In this document: one piece after another, positions 36,301-48,985 of the stretch
Layout of the letters: each line of letters begins with the position of its first letter
Position numbering within the stretch: the stretch's first letter is position 1
Assembly: GCA_013399115.1 (NCBI GenBank)
Contig: VXAA01004006.1
Location: 482,509 to 546,508, forward strand
Length of the DNA: 64,000 bases
Source: Anseranas semipalmata
Taxonomy: Eukaryota; Chordata; Aves; Anseriformes; Anseranatidae
Reading direction: 5' to 3'
Program-made: the position numbers and the translations under genes
The notes under the pieces: generated by a model
Told to the model about the DNA's origin: nothing
The model's input: only the letters and a program-made list of their open reading frames with translations
The model's database searches: none

Positions 36301-39300
36301 AAAGCAAAACACACAGCACAGGAGCAATTTCCTTTCCTCTGCTTACTCTCAACAAAAGGGCTATTTTTAAAATTACTCTTTCCAAATAGCTATAAGTGAC
36401 AAACCCAGCTCTATGTACACCCAACAAGCACAGGGAGGTCCTGCAGACAGCTCATAGGATGAAGACTCAGGCTTGAACTTTATTATCTTATTGCACTTGG
36501 AGAATTTCCTGGGTATTTTCTAGGTTATTTCCTTATTGCTGGGTCAAAACGTTGCCTCGTCTAAACCTCCGTTTGTCAATATATACAATGAAAGCCATGG
36601 AACAAGTTCTTCACTGCTTTTTCCTCCAGAGTTTGACTTGATGAGGAAGCCACAAAATATCTCTCCTTCGTTAGAGCCAGGAAGGCCTTTGGAATCCCTA
36701 AATACACAGCAGCTGAGAAGTGCCATCGCCATTAGAAGCAACTCAACAGGAGCACATGTGAAACGCAGATAGGAACCAAACTAAATAAAAAAGACCTGCT
36801 GTGGGTTGGGTAGATTCTCTCTCTCCTTAAGAGAGAGAAAAAAATGCATCATCTATTATTGTGGTGTTTTTTTTCTGTTGGTTTTGTGTTTTTTTGTTTT
36901 TTTTTTTTTTAATCAGCCTGCCGGCTTAAGGTTAGGAATACCTGTACACATCACAATGCTCTGAAATCTCCAGCAGTGCTGTAGGAACAAAAAGTTTCCA
37001 CCACCCCCTAAGCTGCACCCCAGATCCGGCTGTTCCCCCCTCCCTAGATACTGCAGTACATCCCAGCCTTGTTGGCTGCCACTCTGCACCTCTTTGCTCA
37101 TCTGTGCCAACCCTATCAATTAAAACCCGAGCATTCAAAACCACGGCAACTTCTGGGAGTCCTACAGCATGTATATGTGGGATCTGATAAAGGGAAAGCT
37201 ACTGTGAACAGACAATGCAGACAGATGTAGAGGCTGTGTTGTGTCTTGAATCTGAATGGAAACACGTGGCTATCAGGTTTCATTTTGGTAAAAAGGGTAG
37301 TCTACAGCACCATAGATAGGAAAGATTAAGTTACTTTGAAAAGGGGCATTTTTTGCATATGATGTCTGCCAGTAACAATGTTTTCCTGCATTGTTAACAT
37401 GCAGTGTAAGATATACCAACTAACAACACCCAAGACATGCATCTGTTCTTCACAGAGCTTCTGTATTTTAGTGTCTGCATCAAACAGCAATAAACGTGGA
37501 CCAATTCCTATTCAGCTACATGAGCCTGAATTTCAGCATATGTTACACTCTACAGCTACTATCTACATCTTCCTATCCTTTCTCATAAAATAAGATCCAG
37601 CAATCTGGACAGATTTTTTACTTGAGTGACTTCTTACTCCTTTAGTGTTTCAGAATTTGGGGGTAATTTTTGTCATCAGGTCTTTAAAAATGTATCCCTA
37701 TCTTTTCACGGACAGAAATAACCACATTAAATATTGTAACTTAGCAAGACCACTACAGGCAGACAGAGGAAGAAAGCCCAAGGCAGTATTGCCAGGACAG
37801 TTGTTTCCTACAGCATCCTCTGACTGTTTTCCACTCCTTAGGTGCCCCTTGCCTGCCTCCTCCTCCTCAGTTGTCCCATGTTTAAGCTCTGTATCTTGTT
37901 TCGTGGCCCTGCATGGACTGTCTCCATTTTATGGTACCTTCAAAAGTCCTTACTATGCATTACATAGACAGGCTTGGGACACAGGATCAATTGTGCAAAT
38001 CCTTTGAACCACATTCCTCAAGTCCACTTTTCATCCCATTATCAGATTGGTAAAGAATAAAGGCCAAGTGGAAAATCCCAGTATGAAATGGAGTCCTGCA
38101 GCTGACGTTCACATAATGGCTAAGTGCAGAAAAGATTTGGTAAGAGATGTCGCCATGAACTATGTGAATCGTTTTTTTTTTTCAGTCTAGTTTGAATGAT
38201 TTCTGGTATCTCAGGGTTAAAGTCTCACTTTTAAGAGGTAAAGATTTTAGAGGATTCATATTAATGACATATCACTAGCCAGGATCAGAACTACTTCTGC
38301 TTAGGCAGTGGACATAAAATCATCCAACCAGTGACTTCGAGACATGAACTGGCTCCATGCCTTAAAATGATTAACATTTGCTACACTGCCTAACTATAAC
38401 AATTACACAGCCGAGGTTTGGGATTCAAGACAATAAAGTTGTTTGAAAACACTAGGAACATCCCTCATTGCCTGTTTAGGGAAAAAAAATTGCTAACTTT
38501 TACCAGTTTTAAAGCTTCTTGCTTGCTACAGTAGAGCGAAGAAAATGTTATTGAGATAGCTGTAGATGTCTTGTGATGACAACATATGGCCACGCCAGGT
38601 CCTTTAACGCACATCTGTGACACTGAACAGAGACTTGGATGCATGCATGCAAGAACACCCCTGCACGTACGCTACCCAAAGGGGTTTTGCAAACTGCTCA
38701 TACAAACTGTTGCATTAAATCACATTCAGCCTGAGCAATCAGCAGCTCATCAGTTGACCTCTGGCTCTGATTCTCAATACCTAGAAGCATCTGGCATATA
38801 GAAATCCCTTAGAGAAGGCACAGGGAAAGAAATAGCTGCACTAATTAAGCTATTCAAAGTGCCTTGGAGAGGGCTGCTCTCCTTCAAGGATACCCTGACA
38901 TTTCTGGACCATTACAAGTAACAGCAACAAGAAAATTTTCAGGAATTTAATGTGGAGTGTTTAACTGAGACATAGAGGAAAATAAATCAGTAGAATTTAA
39001 AATCGATTCCTCCCTTACAGCTAAAACATGTCTGCTTGGAAGACTTTGTAAATATTCCTAGCCACTAATGTGTCTTTATTTTGATTGCACAAGAGGTAAA
39101 TCATCCTCATAAGCATGGTGGAAAACCACATTGGCCTGGTGCATTTATGATGAATTCCTTGCTCACGGTGCAGATGTAAATGCAATAGTCCTATTGCCAT
39201 ATCTTGCTTAGCACTTAAACACCATTTTTCTAATTTATTTCCATCATATGAATGTAAGAGCACAGAGGAATGTTCTCAATTTTACATATGCAAATATTTC

Positions 39301-39346
39301 TTTCTTAGAGTGAACCTGTAAAAATGCATCCCCTTTTTATATTTAC
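36301..39346. other. Unique non-coding sequence with T-rich tract
   Basis: No gene recognised. A poly(T)/TG-rich tract lies at 36865-36910. Short inverted CTCTCTCTCC / GAGAGAGA pairs occur near 36815-36840. Confidence 0.5.
36865..36910. repeat. T-rich tract
   Basis: Three runs of T separated by CTGTTGG and G, the last about 13 T long. On the minus strand this is an A-rich tract, but no retrocopy was identified next to it. Confidence 0.9.
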
Positions 39347-39478
39347 CAAAGATGAGCTCAGAACATGGCCCAGGCTCCGAACATTTAGGAATTCTGCGTT
39401 TAGTTCATACTCATCATACGTGAGCAATACTTTGTTTTCTGTCAAACTGCAACAGCCTTTCCATACTTCTCCATGTTG
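39347..39478 (-). CDS. Candidate internal exon, 44 codons, phase 0-0
   Basis: On the minus strand a very good 3' splice site (CCATTTTATCTTCAG, exon starting at 39478) and a TTG|GTAAAT donor (exon ending at 39347) bound 132 nt. The block is open in one frame and exactly 44 codons long, so the exon is phase-symmetric. The peptide begins QHGEVWKGCCSLTENKVLLT and continues YDEYELNAEFLNVRSLGHVL. It has balanced composition and acidic/aromatic content that is not low-complexity. The open frame continues upstream into the putative intron, which weakens the case. I do not recognise the protein. Confidence 0.25.
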
Positions 39479-42400
39479 CTGAAGATAAAATGGATTGGTT
39501 GTGATTAATACAGAAGAGTCACAACTAGTAGAAGTCCTTTCCATCCAGGTGTTTTTATTTATTGTCTGATAGAAGGCACTAATACTTGGATTGAGCCTCT
39601 CTAGATGCATTTCTCAGCTTTTCCTGTTAGCGGGAACACAGAGGACTGGATATGCAATCTCTAACACTTTGCTTTGTGCCTCCAGCTATATTTAACTCAT
39701 ACACCAGGGCAACAGTTTGCTACTACTACTAGCTGAAAGGATTACTCCCTCAATGGAAGTGACTGATGAGCCTGAGAAGAATCTGAGTAAGAACAGCCTA
39801 CAGTTACAGAATTTTCTCCCTCTGACCTCTTAACCAGAGCAGTTTCCTGCAGAAACGGTAATCCAGAGCCTACCGAATGGGGGAAAGTTGACTGGGAAAA
39901 GCAGCAACATCTCTTTGATGACAGAGCCAAGGAAGAAAACTAACTTTTCCATTGCAAAGTTTCCACTGGATCAAAAACAAAACAAGCATTCAGTTTGGTT
40001 ACACTTGGGACTGACTTTTAAAGTAATTATCTGGGCCTCCTTTCTCCAGTTCCGGACTCTGGGAGCTGCACCCTCGTGCCTTCACTCCTCTCCTGCGGCC
40101 ACGCAGCCTGGCCTGGGGAAATCTCGGCGCTGACTTGCGCTTGCTCTGTGTTTCCCAGTGGTCTCGTGTGCTAGCCTAAGCTGTCTTGTAGGGTAATAAG
40201 CTATTTACAGGTTTAATACGATAAGGAACAAGAGAGTATTTATTTCTGTTGTTTTATTTACATAAAGGATAATAACTGGCTCTCCCTGTCTCAGTCTTGT
40301 GCTATTAATAAAGTCCACGTGAGGAATATAGAAATTTACGTCACATGTGGAACCTGTCAACATAACTAGTCTCTAGTTAGCATACTTTCCATGCTGTGTG
40401 TCTCCATATAGCCCATCTTTTGGGGACATGTGACCCAGAAATGTGTCATTGGGACACAAGTAGTCACCAGACTGATGAAACGAATTCAAGGGGAAACAGC
40501 AGCAATAATGCTGCTTCTTTCAACCTCCGCTCAGCTTGTTGCTACTGCTCTCTGGAAGTTAGAGACATGAAAAAGATGTTGTTGTGCCCATATTGGCCCT
40601 GCTTTTACCTTTCATACTGCAGGCTTTTATGCAATGCCATATTTTTCCAGAGACTTAAGAAAAAGGAACTAAAAATCCACAGAAGTCATTTTTTAAAAGC
40701 AAATAATCACTCCCATGCAATGGCTGAAAGGCAAATTTGTACCTAAAGACTTGCAACTGGCATCACTGACATTTTTCATTGCCCAATCAAAATGTTAAAA
40801 ATAAAAATAAACAGAGCCCACAAAGAGAAAAATACACTGGATTTTAACATTCTTTCACAATTCATAACCAAAGCTGCGGTCAGCAACATGGAGCGAGAAA
40901 GACGTTTGGTTATAAGTCATGACTTTAATCAGACAGTCTCACTGGTGTCTGGTGGAAACCTTCCAAATTAAATGGATGTCCAAATTAGAGACATTCAGAC
41001 TAAAGATGAAACATCACAAATAAGCTCCTTTGTCTAGAATAAATAGAACCAAAACAGTCAAACTCTAAGGAAGATAACTGATACAACACTGCTCCCTTGG
41101 GCATCTTTGTTAGTGATTAGCCCAGTCTGTTTTAAATGCCTGAAACAATGAAACTAGTGGACAAGCTATTCTCTGGGCATGAACTGTCCTGATCTCTGCT
41201 CCCCAGGTCTCCCCACAGCCACATCCTTCTGATGCCCCACTTCTTCCTTCCAGCCTACAGATGGTGAGTCACTATTTAATCAGCGTGGCCGTCAGGACAT
41301 TCACCTACCAAACCAGAGCGACCCTTGATCTCACTGCCGTGACATATTTTGTTTATTACTTTCCCTCATTGCGTCAAATCTAAACTTAGGCTGTCAGCAC
41401 TCTGGGGCAAAGCTCCCATCACGTGTGGCACGAATCCCCTCCTCACACAGGCTCGGCACACCTTACGTAAGTATAAGCGCATTAACTGCACAAAGGGATG
41501 AAGGAAAGAAAGGACCACAGTCCTCAGGCCTCATGAAATCAAGGGTAAAACTTCCATTGGCATCAGGCAGGAAGGGACTGATCCTGAAGATACCGCTGAG
41601 TGCCTCCTGAAGGGTCTGCATCTCCAAGGGTGAGAGATTTCAACTCTTGGATTGAAGTCCTAAAGCCAACACACTGTTGTAATGAGAACTGTGAAACTTC
41701 TCCAGCATCACTTCTTAGAAAGTCACCCATCATGAAAGACTCATAGCGTTAAGGACTCTCGAGATGTAGGGGTCACTACAAGGTATTTTATCTTTCTCTC
41801 TAGATTCTCTCTAGAAAGAATAAAGGAGACAATATAAAAAGTGAGATTAGGTCACAGCAGAGGAGTGCCTCTACTTACAGGAAGCTAAGCATTTTCCACT
41901 GAAGTCGAGTAATCTCCAAGAGATGACTATGAGCTGCATTCCCATGCACTGTACAGAGTTTGGTACAGCCTCTCCACTTCCTGGGCAACATTATCCTTGT
42001 ATTTTATTTAAAAAAAAATACACTATGTTACATTCTGTAGCATAACTAATCTCAAAACCACTTCCAAGTTCAGTTAATAATTAGAATATGGAAGAACATC
42101 AATGTGGCAGTGCTTTTGACTATGCTACATTGACAACGGATGCTTTAATGAAAAAACAGCAAAATCACATTTTGGACATAGTCAGTGTTTGATTATCCAG
42201 AGATGGATTATCTGGGTTGTGGATTAACCCACTTGCCTTCCCCTTACAGCCTCGGCTGGGCCACAGCTATGCCACGGGATCTCACAACTGCTGGCAGTTT
42301 CCTGGTGCCTAAGGTTATCCGTGTGCTCTAAGGAAATGCACTTACCACATTTTGAAAGATGAACACACTGAATAGTCACAGGCTCACTGACACATGTTTT

Positions 42401-45400
42401 CTATTAACTGTGGCTAATCTTCTCCCTCCCTCTCCCTGCCCTTCTTCATTATCTGGATAACTGGCTGCAGACCTTCTCTGAAGGAGTGGTTTTGGTAGTC
42501 ATCACAGGGGTGTATTATGAAAGAAGGAGCTCAACCATGCAAATATCTGAACCATAGAAACAGAACCATGTCTCATCACACAAAGTTTCTGTCTTCCAGC
42601 CCCCTGTATTTCAGATCTTATTCTGCATCCTCCAGTCAATGCTGACACGTCTACACAGACCAGGCACCCTCCTCCACAGAGTTTGTCAGCCCAAGGTTTG
42701 TCTGGAGGAAATCTGCACTTCAAGCATGAATTTTGGTCAAGTTACATGACGCAGAAATATATCAAAGCAGCCACCTGCAGAAAAGCAGGGTATGGGCAGC
42801 AGTGAGCTCCAATTCTCTTTGCAAATATCCTGCTGCAAAGGCCCCTATTTGTATCTATGATAAGCGACAGAGGGGCTTCCATGGTGCTAAGGCACTTTTT
42901 GGGCTCTAGAGCAGCAGGAACTCACTCCTCGCTCGTTGGGGTGGATGTGGCAGCCTCTGGCTAAGAAACTAACTGGTCACTATCCAAACAGCAAGGATTT
43001 CAAAACATATGGTACCCATGGGATGGATCTGCCCACTTGCAACACATTGCTTTCTCCTTGTGCCGTCTACTCTCTTCCGAAAATCTCACAATTGCTTTTA
43101 TTGCAACTTAGCTCAGCTTCCTTCTCTGAAGGAAAAACACATGGCACTTTTGGACCATATCTAATGTAATGATTCTGTTCCCAGTTTCTGAACTCTCCTT
43201 TAACCATTGCCCAGGGAGTCACAGCAAAGGGATAAGTTACCCTGAGCTGTGCAAACACCTTTTCCATACTGCATTCATGGGTATCCAGAAAGAAAGAGCA
43301 CACACATCTGATGAATAAGGAGGGGAAAGAAAGATCTGACTCAGAGCTACCTTGGAAGAGTCAGATGAGGCACCAGGAATACCCCAGACCTGGGGAATTA
43401 GCTTGGTTTTTTTTTTTTGGAGGTGAACAAGGACCTCAACCCATGCAGGCAAAATTAACAACAAAAAGTATATTTTTGCATTATTTATCCAATGACACAG
43501 TTATATCACATCACTTCAAGGTATCTCTTCTTAACCATAACATTCTCTATGGGAGATGGAAGAAGCAGTGCTTGTAGTCATTTGGGAATAACAGGAGGTG
43601 AAGAGTTGGTAGAAAATGCACTTCTATGAGTTATTATAGTTAACAGTAGACCCCTCCTTTCTTGGATTCTACTTTTCTGATTCAGATAAAGTTCTTCTCT
43701 CTAGTACACTGCTATTTGCCTGGGATTTATTTACTTAGGTATTGCCAGTCAGGTACACAAAGGGTTGTGCTTTTCCTTCTATTGGATACTGTCACTGTGA
43801 GCTTCCAAAGAAGCTGTATCAGCCACCACACATTCAGTTTGGGACTGTGACTTCTCTGAAATATCTAGCGATATAAATTCTTGGAACAAAGAGGGAAGGA
43901 GCCTTATGCCATACAGATGGGAGCATAGCCACACAGAGATAATACATGTCAGCTTCAGGAGACTTATAACAGCAAGGTTTTTTTTTTTTGCTTTCACCAC
44001 CTAAATATCTATATATGGGCTCTTACTGGAAATCATGTGACTTCCTGAAGTTCAGCTTCCCCTGCTTGTAAACATGTACAAAAATTTCACTTTCTGATTG
44101 CTTGAAAATAAAAGTGAGGTACTTCTCAGTAAATTTTTTGCGCCATAAATACTGATGTTCATGTAAATAATCCTTAACTTACGCTGGTGAACTTTAAAAG
44201 CGGCACTACTCAGCCACAGACAGCCTTTATAAAGCTCGGATACACTGGCACGAAGGTATGAAATTTCATAAATTTCATTATTTATGATGACATTGTCATC
44301 AACAACAAAAAACACTTAAATCCAGTGATAACTGCACTCAGCTGCATTTCCTCTGAGAATTTCAGCATGCTCAGAGCATGGGGGAACTGACTCAGTCTTT
44401 AGAGGGAGAATGCAATATAAAACCTGCTATTATTTGTGCTAAGAGTGGGATCTACAATTCATTTATTATATTAGCACTACATAGCTCTGGTATGTTGTTA
44501 GTAAAGTGCCATTAATACTGTAGCTGCCTGTGCTACAGGCACTCTGGAAGATCTTGAAAAGTCATGCTTCAGATTGGGTGGAAATACTTTAAACATACTT
44601 TTGTGTGTCTTTTCTTCTTTGAACATACTCCCCCATTAGATGAAACAATGTCGGCAACTCCATCAGGACCAAAAGGAAAGCCTTAGCTGCAGCTGGAATT
44701 CAGAAATAGATATTATGCAGCACCGAGAAATATTGTGCATTGTTAAGGGATTCTTTGAAGGAATGCAGGGCTGGAAGTCACTCCCCTGCCATTTTTCAAT
44801 TCCCTATTATTAAAGGCCGTGTTCCAGAATAATTCTCAGAAACAGCTAACAGACTGTTAATTAATAGTCACCGTTACATAGGATTAGAATCAAGGGAATA
44901 ACAATTCAAGAGAAACTATAATATTAGACCCCACCCAGACCCTTTCACAAATGGTCTGTGTGGTGAGATTACTGTCCATGCTTGGATCTGCCAGGAGTCT
45001 GCCCAGCTCCACCACTGGTCCAGCTGCAGCAGAAGAGTCTATATGTAGCAGCGTGTGTTTGCATAAACTAAAAAGAGATGATAATATAAGGGAATAGGAA
45101 GGAAGAAGAGAGATCAGGAATGCAACAAATGAGATAATGCAAACTAACTGAAGCCTGAAAGAACTTGTTGAGGCCTTATCCTGCTATAGATCAATTGCTG
45201 TACTTAGCTGAGCTGCTCCACCTTTCTGATAAATTAGAATAAATCCTGCTTAATTTCAGTGCCATTTGTATCCAGACTTGTGTGTGTCTGGCTGTCTCTA
45301 GGATATACATTAGGAAATTTAATGGAAAGCACCTGATAGCATCAGTCAGATAAGATGGCTGATGTTCCCTCTGCATCCCAAAATGTTGTAAAAATACAAA

Positions 45401-48400
45401 ATAATATTTTGGACTGAGGTGACTCAGAAATTTGCATCAACTTGCCAACTTGGAAGGCCCTAGGATGTTTGCTTCAAACAGTATCTTGGTAACAAATTCG
45501 TATGTCACATTCACGTACACAAATCCATACATAATGAGATTAAAGGTCACAGCTCCTTAGAAGACGCTCTGTTAATACTGAAATATAAAAAACTGTCTTC
45601 TGTCTACAGATAGAAAACTTAAACTGCAAAGGTGTTTCATCGGGTGAATTCATCTGTTTCTACAGCTATACACCCTAGTAGTCTGTAGCAAGAAGAGCCT
45701 CTTGTTTATTTTATTTTTTTCCATGTTTTTTAATCTGGTATTTTTATCATGCCTGTCTTTCAAGTGGGAGCATTACATTTCACTTAAAGGACTTATTCTG
45801 AAGACTTAGAGATTTTGGATAGGCTGAAAACGTTTTGTCCAGGAAAAGTTCCCTTCAGTATCTAGGAGCTCCACTAGGAGGGTAGGAATGAGCCGTTAAG
45901 TTACGTGTCAACAAGTGACACATGAACCTGCGAACAGTTTATTTTAAGGGTGGCATTACAGAGATGAACTCTATAATCAGGAGTAATAGGAAAAATTAAG
46001 AATGGGAATATTTAGACTGCATATGAGAATCAGAAAGTCCTGCCAGTCCTCTAGAAAACTTCCCCTGCAAAGAGGATGCCATGTATCTTGAGATGTTTAT
46101 GGATAGCATCAAGAAAACAAACCCACTAACAGAAATACATTGGAGATTAAATGTACACAGAGAGATGGACTGGGTCAGCTATAGGACTGGATCACTACTG
46201 TACTAAAGCCAACAATCATTTGAGTTACTGTATAAGCTGAACATGAATGTCCTGTAACATGAACCTGGGCCCTCTCTTTACTTTGCATCGTCACTAGTCA
46301 TATGTGAGAACTATGACTATTTCAAGCATCATGATATCTGTACTTTTTTTCCCCATAAGTTGTTCTGCAGACTGGAAAAAGGTATTTGGGGAAATATTTG
46401 GGAAACTAAAGTCATATGCTTTGATATGCTTCAGCCTAGCTGAAATGATAAATTCTGAGCACAGCATTAAACAGAAGTTATCAGTTTCTTAAAAGAAAAC
46501 ACAATATGCTTTGGAAGTTAAACATCCACACAAGTGGAGCAAAAGTCTCGTATTTGACATTTGTGTATTTGACACGAAATACAGAAACCTCTGTTTTAGA
46601 GTTCAGCATGTTTCAATGGATTCCAAATAGCCTCAAGGGCAGCTCCAAAACTAAAGGTAATTATGAAAATAAAACCTCACATTTCTCAAACCAAAGGCTT
46701 GGTTTAAACTCTGAAGAGAAACTTGTAGAGACTGGTCCAGACTGGATCACCAGAGCTGGAGATAAGGGCTGGTTCTGCACCAATCTGGTCATGTCTGAAA
46801 CACGCCTGTAACTTTAAATATGAATGATCTCTATGGCTTCAGTAAAACTATTCTTGCACTTGAGAGATATGCATATTTAAGTCTTAATTGAGTCTTACCT
46901 ACCAATTCAGTCTGGAGCATCCCGCAAAATTAGGTACCTTCAAGAGCAAAGCTTCCGTGGCCTTTGACATGGAGGCCTGAAGATTAGGCGTCACTCGCTT
47001 GACCAATTAGCTGCTATTTGAAGCTGTACAGGATTAGTGGCTCAAAACAGGTACAGGCTTGGCATAAGTTTGTTTAGTCACAAAAAGGCTCACGGAGTCT
47101 TTATCTTGCTAGAAACAATCGGCAGCAGAGTTTCCTTGCACAGAAATCCCTAGGTCCACCCCCCAGTGGGGTCAAGGCTCCAGAAAGCCTGCCTTTGCTT
47201 TGCTCTCAGGGTCTTGGATACGACACCTTCTCCTGGCTTCCTTTCTCTCCAGCACCTATAGCTCTGGGTCAGTGTTTTAGTCCCCGTAACAGTAATTGGG
47301 ACAACCAGGCAACTTGGCTCCGCCTTGCCCTGCGGCCTAGTACCTCCGGCGCTGGCTGGTGGCACTGCGCGCAGTGCTGGAACGGGACCAGCCAGCTCCA
47401 TCTTAGAGCCTGAAAGACAGCACCCGGGAAACCCCCAGCTGCAGCTGGCTGCAAGGACCTCCCTGTCCATTAATACCTCTCAGCGTAACGCTACTAAATA
47501 AATACCACACAATAGTATCGATTTTACCTCTGCACTGCTGCTAGCACACAGCCACAGCTAGGTATTGCACCACGCAGACCTGATGTTTGCTTTATGATGA
47601 TGACCTGTGCTGGCTTATTAACCTCCAGGCCTATTTCCCGTCCCTGACTTGAACCTGTGCTATTGCCATACTCCCTCCTAATTGCCCCAAATCTATTGCT
47701 TTCCTCCTCCATGCCCTTGGATAGCAAATAGGGTGCTATAGACATTGTTCAAGATATCCGTTTCACAGTGCTGACACTCCTCTTGTACTGACACTAATTT
47801 GGTATTATAAAAGCCCACATGACTTGCAGGCAGTCTGTTTATTTTTTTGTGATGCCCAGGAGAGAGTTCAGCAGGTTCCCACAAACCTCAGAGGCTTGGC
47901 CGCAAGGGGACTCGGACTGCTGAGACCCCGGCACAGGAGGTGCGACAGCAACCCGATGCCTACCAGGTGGTTCTGCGGGGCTTTCTGAGCCATAGGCCCT
48001 TTTGGCACCCGAGTCCCGGGGCTGGGCTGGACGCCTGCACCACAAACAAATGCTTACTGCTGCTGACACAAAGAATCACCAACATTCAACATTCAGAGGC
48101 TTTTACCAAACATTGCTAAAGATATATATTATTTTTTTATTTTTAGCAAAGACAAGACAAAATTAGTAGTGTAAGCTACGCTCTTTTTTTGGTCTGCTTG
48201 TATTTTCCACTTTTTTCATACTATGAATATTATAGAGTAATCCGCAGAAGTTCCCAGTAGCAGTGGTTTTCTTTTAACACACAAATTCAGGGCCTGGCTT
48301 TGGTAGTTTTTGAAACAAGGACAGTAAAGAAAGCCATTTGGAGACTCAAAGATGTACAACCTTATTTCAGTGTATGCATCAACTGCACATCCCTTACTCT

Positions 48401-48867
48401 GGCCAAACATTAATTCCACCAAAAATTAGGTTAGCTTCCACACTAAGGAACACAGCTCAGCAAGAGGGGCTCATGACAGAGGAGTAAAGCTATATCCCTT
48501 AGACCTCTAGAGAGATGAGTTTGACCTTCCAAGTTAGACTCTAAAGCTTTCTTACAACCTGAAAAAGCCTCAATCTCTTCTACTGAACACTGGTGAATCT
48601 TGTTTTTGCTTGGCAGATCCTGTTTCCCACAGACCTGACTCTCCTCCTCTTCTCTTTGTCCCACATCCTTCCCTCAAGAGCCTCCCTTGCTCCCATCTCT
48701 CTGATCATCTTGGACTCATTTCCAGAAATCTACTTTTAAAAATACAACAGCATGCTATAAACAGACTGGTCTTACCAGCTTTAAAACTCACTCCAGTTAC
48801 TGCTTGTGAAGCAGGAGAGAAGAAAAAGGATATTCTAAGGGGACCCCCTTGACGTGACCATTCATCT
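39479..48867. other. Unique non-coding stretch
   Basis: No exon, RNA gene or young transposon recognised over about 9.4 kb. A- and T-runs occur near 43415 and 43978. A weak echo of the old repeat described at 22.7 kb is seen near 41535-41585. Possibly intronic. Confidence 0.5.
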
Positions 48868-48985
48868 GTCTAGATCAGCAGTTCCAAGCTTTTCAGCTTG
48901 CAACCCCATTTCCGGGCTCGTGACCTCTCTTCCATCAGCACTCCTTGGGGGCACGACCCTAACTTTGGAAACTTCTCATCTGGAT
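48868..48985. mobile_element. hAT-type MITE with 8-bp target duplication
   Basis: The element spans about 48876-48977 (102 bp). Its left end CAGCAGTTCCAAGCTTTTCA, then GCTTGCAACCCC, pairs imperfectly with the inverted right end (GGGGGCACGACCCTAACTTT, then GGAAACTTCTC). These ends resemble the terminal 'CAG-GTTCCCAA...TTTGCGACCCC' pattern of hAT-Charlie-like non-autonomous elements in amniotes. The flanking octamers GTCTAGAT (48868-48875) and ATCTGGAT (48978-48985) agree at 6 of 8 positions, as expected for an old hAT 8-bp duplication. No transposase is present. Family assignment is from memory of the pattern. Confidence 0.6.
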
